Shown here in pieces: positions 1-5,750 of a stretch of 10,252 nucleotides of DNA. Every line of letters begins with the position of its first letter. Position 1 is the first letter of the stretch. The notes under the pieces are model-generated. The model saw only the letters and a program-made list of their open reading frames with translations. It had not been told where the DNA came from and searched no databases. Location: contig JBCCFC010000402.1 of NCBI GenBank assembly GCA_039029935.1, positions 1 to 10,252 on the forward strand, in the 5' to 3' direction. The position numbers were made by a program, and so were the translations under genes. This DNA is from G039029935 sp039029935 (GTDB lineage Bacteria > Chloroflexota > Anaerolineae > Caldilineales > Caldilineaceae).

Positions 1-247
1 ATAACCACCTGAACCCTGATAGCAGCCAGTTCAATACTTGGTAGCAATTCAACTCTCTTCGGATTGTCAGTCCCAGCACCAACCAAACCACTAAATTTGG
101 GACTAACTTGGTATTGCTTCGATATTTGTTTTTACCTGTTCCCGCCAGTACTTCCTCTATCAGTGGTTGCAGTTCCTCTCGAAACGGCTCCATGCTCAAT
201 TCTGTACCCAGTTCTTCCACTCTTTGGTTTGAGTCTGGTTGACTCAT
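1..247 (-). CDS. IS4-type transposase, N-terminal fragment (continues past left edge)
   Basis: The reading frame opens with ATG at 247-245 and stays open to base 1, giving about 82 residues. It is preceded by a strong purine-rich ribosome site (AAGGGGGAAG, 251-260). The N-terminus is acidic and hydrophilic. It is followed by a basic patch (GKNKYRSNTK) and then a hydrophobic helix reading LVPNLVVWLVLGLTIRREL, followed by CYQVLNWLLSGF. This order, a short acidic leader then 'R..LvP..VVwlVL.l.l.rel...qVL..Ll.G', is typical of the N-terminal domain found in many IS4-family transposases. The catalytic DDE domain would lie beyond the left edge, so activity cannot be judged. No terminal inverted repeat can be assigned because only one end is present. 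The family call rests on this N-terminal pattern alone. Confidence 0.72.
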   Translation of the reverse strand, partial: MSQPDSNQRVEELGTELSMEPFREELQPLIEEVLAGTGKNKYRSNTKLVPNLVVWLVLGLTIRRELNCYQVLNWLLSGFRWL

Positions 248-297
248 GCACTTCCCCCTTTGTGCCTGACTACTTGAATTATTAGACGCTTGTCTCT

Positions 298-303
298 ATT
301 ATA
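298..303 (-). promoter_or_regulatory. candidate -10 box for the transposase gene
   Basis: On the minus strand the hexamer TATAAT lies 51 nt upstream of the transposase ATG, a perfect match to the sigma-70 -10 consensus. The expected -35 position (about 321-326) reads GAGGGA and is a poor match, so this would be a weak or insertion-site-dependent promoter. The stretch 304-345 on this strand is strikingly purine-rich. Nothing else is recognisable in the 248-352 gap. Confidence 0.3.
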
Positions 304-352
304 CCTCCTGTCTCTCCCCATCCCTCTACCCAATTACCTTATTCTTATTTTG

Positions 353-387
353 TGTTCGTTTCACCCTAAAGCAGGTTGAAACGAACA
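353..387 (-). terminator. hairpin just after the truncated Rpn-like gene
   Basis: A perfect 11-bp inverted repeat (TGTTCGTTTCA at 353-363 and TGAAACGAACA at 377-387) encloses a 13-nt loop. It starts 3 nt after the stop codon of the Rpn-like gene, which is where a terminator would sit. No U-tract follows on either strand, so a classical intrinsic terminator is not proven. It may instead belong to the border of the neighbouring insertion sequence. Confidence 0.5.
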
Positions 388-390
388 GAC

Positions 391-882
391 CTAACGTTCT
401 TTCACTGGTATTGCGGTTAAGATGGCAATCGACACAACAGGAATACGGTATTTATCATAAATACGGTAATGATAAATATACATGCGCTCTTCAAAACCAG
501 CTTCGCGTGACCCTTGTATTTCGATGTGATTTAACACATGCAGCGGGTCGCCGTCTTTGGTCCAGACCCGCACCAGTTTATCAGCATAGCGACGGCCTGT
601 GGTCGCATCCCTCGCAATTTGCTGAAATTCTTTGTCCAAAAACTCAGGTGGCTTGGTCCAATCAATAAAATCATACAGTTCAGGGACGTAGAATAGGATA
701 AACTCTTCAAAGTCTTCAAGACTGTCTTTCCAAGGGCTATCATAATCGGCCTTCAACACATCTTTCTTGGCATCCTCGCCAGTGGTGTCAGTACCCTCAG
801 TGTCCTCATTGACCGACTCACCCAATATTTTTAATGCATCAGCAGTCTGTTCGACTGAATCAGCTTGATGTTTGTTTGTCAT
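391..882 (-). CDS. Rpn/PDDEXK-family nuclease-like protein, C-terminally truncated
   Basis: This is a 163-residue protein from ATG 882 (166 if the in-frame GTG at 891 is used; the GGGA just upstream of the ATG favours the ATG). A low-complexity acidic N-terminus of about 48 residues is followed by a YDSPWKDSLEDFEEF segment, then ELYDFIDW, FLDKEFQQIARDA, GRRYADKLVRVW, NHIEIQGSRE and ERMYIYHYRIYDKY. These match the N-terminal catalytic half of the Rpn/YhgA-like and 'PD-(D/E)XK transposase family' proteins common in cyanobacteria and Chloroflexota. The likely active-site residues, Asp in YADKL (D104 from the GTG) and the E-x-Q pair in IEIQ (E124, Q126), are present. Family members are usually near 300 residues, but this one stops just after the 'PVVSIAIL' strand, next to a hairpin and an IS4-type transposase. 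I infer loss of the C-terminal half by insertion or rearrangement. The gene has its own promoter (939-967). Confidence 0.8.
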   Translation of the reverse strand: MTNKHQADSVEQTADALKILGESVNEDTEGTDTTGEDAKKDVLKADYDSPWKDSLEDFEEFILFYVPELYDFIDWTKPPEFLDKEFQQIARDATTGRRYADKLVRVWTKDGDPLHVLNHIEIQGSREAGFEERMYIYHYRIYDKYRIPVVSIAILTAIPVKER

Positions 883-929
883 TTTTCCCACACTATCCTT
901 TGATTATTATTATCAATGACGAGATTGGC

Positions 930-967
930 TTGACAGGTAGCATAGTACATGTTTTCTGCCATGTCAA
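930..967. repeat. imperfect inverted repeat over the Rpn-like gene promoter
   Basis: TTGACAGGTAG (930-940) faces CTGCCATGTCAA (956-967), which reads TTGACATGGCAG on the other strand. The arms match apart from one inserted base and one C/T difference. The outer halves are identical TTGACA hexamers. The repeat spans the whole -35 to -10 region of the gene at 391-882, so it may be an operator. It could also simply reflect the -35 box occurring twice by chance. Confidence 0.35.
939..967 (-). promoter_or_regulatory. sigma-70-like promoter for the Rpn-like gene
   Basis: On the minus strand a perfect -35 hexamer TTGACA (967-962) is followed by an exact 17-bp spacer and a -10 hexamer TATGCT (944-939, four of six consensus bases). 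Transcription would start near 932, leaving an untranslated leader of about 50 nt before the ATG at 882. The promoter lies beyond the hairpin at 1010-1053 that closes the upstream operon, so the Rpn-like gene looks like an independent unit. Confidence 0.6.
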
Positions 968-1009
968 ATATAATGATAAACGCTTTTGGGGCGTCATGGA
1001 TCGTAGGTG

Positions 1010-1053
1010 AACGCAAGTAACCGCAGATGAAGTTATCTGTGGTTACTTGCGTT
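1010..1053 (-). terminator. strong 19-bp hairpin closing the lipoprotein gene
   Basis: The arms are 1010-1028 (AACGCAAGTAACCGCAGAT) and 1035-1053 (ATCTGTGGTTACTTGCGTT). They pair over 19 positions with a single non-Watson-Crick position and a 6-nt loop. It begins 19 nt after the lipoprotein stop codon at 1073. No run of T follows on either strand, so termination may depend on U residues within the stem or on Rho. It separates the CHAT/TPR gene group from the Rpn-like gene. Confidence 0.65.
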
Positions 1054-1072
1054 TATCGGTGCTGGTCTTTGT

Positions 1073-2428
1073 CTACTCAGTTCGCCCCTGTGTACGTGTC
1101 AAGGCATTCTCTGCCGCCGTCAACGCATCAGTCATCTCCTCTGTTTCAACACGACGATACAGGTCAGCCGCTTCTACAAAATGTGGTTCGGCCAAATCAT
1201 ATTTCTGGCAGTTGTAATAGGTTGCGCCAATGCCAAAATTGGCGGCAGCACGGACAGCAGCGTCATCGCCTTGTGCATCAAGACCAGTCAATGCTGTTTG
1301 ATAGGCATTGAAGGCAAAGAGCGGCAGTGCAGCACGGCGATAAAGGTCGCCACGCGTGACATCCAGAACGGGTGCAGGTTGCTGCGTCAACACTTGCTCG
1401 TAGGTCGTGAGGGCTTGGTCATAGAGTTCATGTTCCATGTACAGCCCGGCGAGTAGGATGTCTTGGGTCACAGCATCAATGTCCAGTGCTTGAATGGCAT
1501 CCATTTGGCTTTGGACTTCCGTCGCCTGCTCTGTCGAGAGGGTACGTAGACTGCTCTTCTCGGAAGGACGTTCACGAGAGGCAATACTCGTCCGTGCGCT
1601 CACGGTGAGAAAGGCGCGCTGCCCCTCGGCCAATGCCCATTCCTGCGGCCAAGGATGTGTACAGACACGGCTGGGCGCAGTCTGCGCATTCTCAACACAG
1701 GCAAGGTCTGTCGCATCAGCACCAGCATCCACTACGATAGGCGGATAGATGGTTGAACTACTCAGTTCGAGGATGTATTCAATCGAGTCGGTAACTTCAA
1801 TCCAACGTATTTCAGGCTGCATGTCCAACAGATGGGTGTTCAATGGACTGAGGATGACTGGAACGCGGTTGTATTCGCATTTGGGGTCTCGTACTTCTTC
1901 CTGGAGCGTCATGCTTTCATCATCAGAGTCATTGCGCGTACCCACTCTCCCCGAATCAGGCTGTGTCCGTCGAGCAGGGGCCGCAGGGATGGGTGTGCCA
2001 CGACCACATACTTCTGATGTAAGTGTGACCGTTCGTTGTCGTGTAACTCGATAAACCCGATTGTTGTAGCAAACGATGGTGACACTTCCCCCTTGCTCAA
2101 TACGAAGCGTTGTCCCTTCACGCAGTATTTGAAACGCCGTTGGACGGCTTGAGCGTAGAGGTGGGGCTAGTAACCCCACTTTATTTTGTTGTACCGATGC
2201 ATCCGCACTCTCAATAAATACATCTCCTTCAATGTGGGTAATCACGGCAATGGGTTCACCAACGGTCGCGCTGGCGGCTAGTGCGGGTGTTTCTGTTGGC
2301 GTGGTTGGCATGGGTGTCGGTGTTGGCACACAAGAGGAAAGCCATAGCCATAGTGTGCTGAATATCAAGATGGTTGGTTTTCTGAATATAGAACCATTTG
2401 TGTTGTTTTCTAAAAATAGGTTTTGCAT
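1073..2428 (-). CDS. lipoprotein with FecR-like, Fn3-like and TPR-like regions
   Basis: A 451-residue protein starting at ATG 2428 with GGAG (2439-2436) at good spacing. A type II signal peptide runs to a lipobox LSSC with Cys33, followed by a Pro/Thr spacer (34-48), so the mature protein should be a lipid-anchored surface protein. Residues about 57-142 look FecR-like: 'IEGDVFIESAD', then 'LREGTTLRIEQGGSVTIVCYN'. Residues 189-282 contain 'PVILSPLNTHLLDMQPEIRW' and then 'YILELSSS', the pattern of an Fn3-like beta-sandwich seen beside TPR/CHAT proteins. Residues about 320-447 are helical and TPR-like (YDQALTTYEQVL; FGIGATYYNCQKYDLAEPHFVEAADLYRRV). No catalytic motif is visible. It is the last gene of the CHAT/TPR group, 95 nt after the membrane TPR gene, which suggests it recruits or scaffolds partners outside the cell. 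Domain names are by pattern and need a profile search. Confidence 0.75.
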   Translation of the reverse strand: MQNLFLENNTNGSIFRKPTILIFSTLWLWLSSCVPTPTPMPTTPTETPALAASATVGEPIAVITHIEGDVFIESADASVQQNKVGLLAPPLRSSRPTAFQILREGTTLRIEQGGSVTIVCYNNRVYRVTRQRTVTLTSEVCGRGTPIPAAPARRTQPDSGRVGTRNDSDDESMTLQEEVRDPKCEYNRVPVILSPLNTHLLDMQPEIRWIEVTDSIEYILELSSSTIYPPIVVDAGADATDLACVENAQTAPSRVCTHPWPQEWALAEGQRAFLTVSARTSIASRERPSEKSSLRTLSTEQATEVQSQMDAIQALDIDAVTQDILLAGLYMEHELYDQALTTYEQVLTQQPAPVLDVTRGDLYRRAALPLFAFNAYQTALTGLDAQGDDAAVRAAANFGIGATYYNCQKYDLAEPHFVEAADLYRRVETEEMTDALTAAENALTRTQGRTE

Positions 2429-2462
2429 AAAATTACTCCATGAGAATGAAAGAATGAATCAT

Positions 2463-2492
2463 TCCGCGTTGCCGAAATGCTAAAAACGCGGA
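2463..2492 (-). terminator. weak hairpin between membrane TPR gene and lipoprotein gene
   Basis: A perfect 8-bp GC-rich stem (TCCGCGTT at 2463-2470 and AACGCGGA at 2485-2492) with a 14-nt loop lies 31 nt after the stop codon at 2524. It is followed on the minus strand by the near-palindrome GAATGATTCATTC (2464-2452), not by a U-tract. It might attenuate rather than end transcription, since the lipoprotein gene follows closely with no clear promoter of its own. Confidence 0.4.
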
Positions 2493-2523
2493 TACGCTCC
2501 CAGGACACCCGACGCGAATATTT

Positions 2524-4221
2524 CTATTGATTACATTGCAGTTCGCTGAATACATCATCTGGATAGTCATCCAACTCATCTGCTTGTGCAAGGAAAAAGA
2601 ACTCGAATAAACTGTCACAGGCGTTTTTATCTTCACCTAATTGTTGATAGGCGAGTGTCAGATAATAATAGGCTTCGACATAATCATTAAATAGGGCAAT
2701 GGCTTCCTTGAGTTCGAGAACAGCATTGGTATGATCCCCTTGCTCCAGATAGACACGTCCCAGATTTTTGTGTAACTCCGGTCGTTCGGGGTCCAAGCCC
2801 AAGCCAGTTTGCAATACCTCTGATGCCTTGTCCAAGTCACCCAATAGCAGATAGGTATAGCCCAAATTATTATGGGCTTCAACATAGGCGGGGTCCAGCG
2901 CAATCGCCTGTTGATAGGAATCGACTGCTTGTTCGGGTTTCCCCAAATCTTCGTGAATCAGTCCCAAGTTGAACTGATAAATCGGGTTTTGCGGGCTACG
3001 GTCAGCCGCTTGTTGATAGGCCACCAATGCTGCCTCTAAGTTCCCCTGCCGCCGCAACACCCAGCCAAGATTGTTGTACGAGTCTGCGAAATTTGGATCT
3101 ATCCGGATGGCCTGTTCTAGCTTGAGTTTGGATTGAGAATACTTTCCTTCGATAGCAAGAACCACACCTTCATTATTGGCAAGAAGTGCATCGCAACTAG
3201 CGGTTGGTTCATGGCGCATGGCTTCGCTGACCGTCTCTGTGACGGTGATATCCAGCGCCTGTAAAATTTCTAGGGCAAGTTCTTGTTGCAAATCCAAGAT
3301 ACAAATTTCGGCTTCTGGGGTTGTGTCATCAATTTGCCGTTTTACATTGGGACTGCCGAGGTGGAATCCTTTCGCTGTATGGACATCGGCGGTTAGCTCA
3401 ATCTCATCGATCTTTCTAAAATCACCTGTAATCCAATAGTCAAAGTCATTCTCTGACGCCACAAGGGGCATGTCCCATTGGACCCCCTGCAAGTCATCGA
3501 CCAAGGCCAATTTTTGGTAGAGAATCCGTCGTGTATCATCGGTGAGCTTCAGTTCATACTTTGATGCACCTGGTGTCCTATTCTCCCATTTATCAATCAC
3601 GAAGATTTTTGGCTGGAACGATTTTGCAACCATCGTAGTAACGGTAAATCCAACAAGCAGTATCAAGAGTATGCTCAGTGGATGATAAACCATGCGACGC
3701 ATAACCCGGAACCACAATCTCCACTGGATATCATCGTCCATCTGGGTAGCATTCGGCTCTGCATCGACAACAGGTACATCTTTCTTTGGTGCTTGATGAG
3801 GCTCAGTTTTGTCAACATCTGACATGCTTGTACGATGTAATGATGGATGATTCTGTATATTGATTTCGTTTGCACTATTAAGACCACCGCTAATCTGGAT
3901 ACCATCTCCAACAACATAGTTTCCGCCAGTGCGGTTGTCATAATGCACGATATAGGTGATTAAACTTTTTAGCCTACTGTTTTTTGTGATTTTCAGAAGC
4001 CATGTTTGTGCGAACACGATGAGTCTATAGATCAAATAGAAGCCCACCGCGAGGTAGGCTAAAAAAATGATGATGGAAAATCCGTTTTGAAACCAAAGAA
4101 AGCCGGATGTGGCGATAATTAAAAACGTAATCAATAGTTTGATGATCAACATGAGTTTCTTTTCGGCATCATATGATTTATTTTTTATGTCCTTATCATT
4201 CAACGTTTGATTTGAATCCAT
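2524..4221 (-). CDS. three-TM protein with cytoplasmic Gly/Asn motif, TolB-like segment and six TPRs
   Basis: A 565-residue protein from ATG 4221, with AGGA just upstream. The frame opens earlier at a GTG at 4272, but that lies inside a hairpin. Hydrophobic helices are at about 23-43, 48-70 and 181-199. The segment 71-178 is flanked by basic residues (KITKNSRLK; RVMRRM), so by the positive-inside rule it is cytoplasmic and the C-terminal 365 residues are outside. The loop holds a Gly/Asn-rich motif (95-124) shared with the HTH protein. Residues about 204-335 resemble a TolB/CsgG-like segment preceding TPRs (VIDKWENRTPGA; DYWITGDFRK...ELTADVHTAKG; DLQQELALEILQAL). Residues 345-548 are six consecutive 34-residue TPRs (for example AHNNLGYTYLLLGDLDKASE). 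No enzymatic residues are seen. Its place between the CHAT gene and the lipoprotein gene suggests a membrane receptor or scaffold. The TolB-like call is tentative. Confidence 0.8.
   Translation of the reverse strand: MDSNQTLNDKDIKNKSYDAEKKLMLIIKLLITFLIIATSGFLWFQNGFSIIIFLAYLAVGFYLIYRLIVFAQTWLLKITKNSRLKSLITYIVHYDNRTGGNYVVGDGIQISGGLNSANEINIQNHPSLHRTSMSDVDKTEPHQAPKKDVPVVDAEPNATQMDDDIQWRLWFRVMRRMVYHPLSILLILLVGFTVTTMVAKSFQPKIFVIDKWENRTPGASKYELKLTDDTRRILYQKLALVDDLQGVQWDMPLVASENDFDYWITGDFRKIDEIELTADVHTAKGFHLGSPNVKRQIDDTTPEAEICILDLQQELALEILQALDITVTETVSEAMRHEPTASCDALLANNEGVVLAIEGKYSQSKLKLEQAIRIDPNFADSYNNLGWVLRRQGNLEAALVAYQQAADRSPQNPIYQFNLGLIHEDLGKPEQAVDSYQQAIALDPAYVEAHNNLGYTYLLLGDLDKASEVLQTGLGLDPERPELHKNLGRVYLEQGDHTNAVLELKEAIALFNDYVEAYYYLTLAYQQLGEDKNACDSLFEFFFLAQADELDDYPDDVFSELQCNQ
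3850..3939 (-). other. Gly/Asn-rich motif, copy in the membrane protein loop
   Basis: This stretch encodes residues 95-124 of the membrane TPR protein. The key positions are D95 N96 R97, G99 G100 N101, V103, G105, G107, I110 and G112 G113 L114 N115 S116, followed by NEINI. Aligned without gaps to the HTH protein's copy, 15 of 22 residues (95-116) are identical. The codons differ widely, so conservation is at protein level. It lies in the predicted cytoplasmic loop between TM2 and TM3. Confidence 0.75.
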
Positions 4222-4261
4222 CTGTCCTGAACTATCATAACCCTTTTTTTGTACATGAATC

Positions 4262-4295
4262 ACAAAGAACACAGGCTAGCATCTGTGTTCTTTGT
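4262..4295 (-). terminator. 13-bp perfect hairpin after the CHAT gene
   Basis: The arms ACAAAGAACACAG (4262-4274) and CTGTGTTCTTTGT (4283-4295) pair perfectly over 13 bp with an 8-nt loop, starting 9 nt after the CHAT stop codon. On the minus strand the 3' arm ends in TTCTTTGT, so the U-rich part lies within the stem and no free U-tract follows. It sits between two genes that look functionally linked and may be a partial terminator. A weak -10-like TATGAT (4239-4234) follows, without a convincing -35. Confidence 0.55.
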
Positions 4296-4304
4296 ACTGT
4301 ACCG

Positions 4305-5750
4305 TCAGCGATAATCCCCTGTCAAATTGAACGCTGCCCAGTAGTAGGGTGATGACCATTCATCCTCTGCCAATATCGCCAACTGTGCATGACGCAGTGC
4401 CTCGGCCATAGTCATTCCTGATAACATCTGTTCATAGAACGTTTCCATCAGTGCTGCCGAGGCTTGATCATCAATCGGCCAGAGTGTTGTCATCACGGCT
4501 GGCGCACCTGCATAGATAAAGGCGCGGGTGAGGCTAATCAACTCTTCGCCATTGTTGATGACGCCCAGCGATGTGTCGCAGGCGGATAAGACAGCCAAGT
4601 TGGTTTCCGACAAATCAACGTTGTAGAGTTCATGCACATAGAGACGACCATCATGTATTGCATCATCGGTCAACTGAAGGTGTGTAAAAAGTGGGTCCAT
4701 TGCGTTATAACGCCCGTGAACAGCCAGATGAATGATGTCGGCGTTTGGGGCTTCTGTATAGAACTGGCTTTCACTGGCGAGGGTACGTGTGAGCGGCGTT
4801 GTATCGAATAAATCGGCGATGATTGTCACTTCTTGCTCGGCTGATTGTAAGGAGTTATCAGCATTGCCCATTGCCAATAGCCGCCCTTTATTGGGGTTGT
4901 CCTCACGCTTCCCCTGTAATAACCGCAGAACGCTGGCACTAGGTGCGTAGATGATGCTGTGTTCTTCGATGAGATACCGTTCTTCATCACCATTCCAGAG
5001 AGCGGCAAAGGGGAGGTAGTGGAGCGGGCCAGAGGGAATGATGATGAGATTTTTATGGTCAAGATGGGGTTTGAAGGGTCGGATGAGTTGGTCGTAGAGA
5101 TTGCGAGCGGTTTGTTGGTCAAAGTCGCGTTCGGTAATTGTTTCGCGCAGAAAATCAACCTGACCATGTATTTCATCAGAAGTGATAGTCACGTTGCTCG
5201 TATAGACACGGGTATGATCAATCATCCATGCCACGCTTAGATTTGTTGTAGATGTCGATTCTGGTGTCGATAGGGGATTGGGTAGGACATTACCAGTAGT
5301 GAAATAGGTAATGATCGCGGTATCCTCATCCAGAACTTCGCTTTGTAATTCTGCCAATGTTATCACATCTACCTCCACAATAGATGCATAGTCAGGATGC
5401 GTTACTTTGAGATGAAGCAGTAGTTCTTGGTAGTCACTGCGCAAAGCCTCCAATTTGGCTGTATACTGATCAATAAGGGTTTGGTCTGATTCTCTTAGCA
5501 GTGTGTCTAAAATTTCGCTCATCTGTTGGCGTAGATTCTGTTCCTGCTGAATAAGTGTTTCCTTCTCCATATGGAATGGGTTAATCGACTGGTTCCCCAA
5601 CTGCTCTAAAAATGATTGAGCACGTGCCTTTTCGGTATAGAAAAATATATCCTCAATCCGATTTTGGAAGGCAGCAGCGATGGCCGCGACGCGATAAACA
5701 TCTGTAAGATTTGCCAAAAATGCCGTTTCCAACTCTGGCACGGTCAAACT
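4305..5750 (-). repeat. duplicated CHAT region, copy 1
   Basis: This part of the complete CHAT gene (from 'LTVPELETAFLANL' to the stop) is paralogous to 8746-10173. The last 91 residues, starting at the catalytic Cys, are identical at 74 positions by hand count without gaps. The His-to-Cys spacing of 46 residues is the same in both, and both end in LTGDYR. DNA similarity is visible by eye in the last few hundred bases. Confidence 0.85.

Noticed and set aside
64..285. Plus-strand open frame near the left edge, and other plus-strand frames across the window
   Set aside because: All lie antisense to well-supported minus-strand genes, have no recognisable domains, and show composition typical of shadow frames.
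353..387. The 11-bp inverted repeat as the terminal repeat of the IS element
   Set aside because: Both arms lie together at one side of the transposase, giving a hairpin rather than two separated element ends. The other IS end is outside the window, so this cannot be assigned.
883..891. GTG 891 as start of the Rpn-like protein
   Set aside because: It is possible, but ATG 882 has a better-placed GGGA and adds no loss of conserved sequence. Left as an alternative only.
930..974. Plus-strand promoter made of TTGACA (930-935) and TATAAT (969-974)
   Set aside because: The spacing is 33 bp, far from 17, and no plus-strand gene follows.
4222..4272. Upstream GTG start adding 17 residues to the membrane TPR protein
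   Set aside because: The GTG lies inside the 13-bp hairpin after the CHAT gene, lacks a ribosome site, and the added residues are not signal-like. ATG 4221 has AGGA at suitable spacing.
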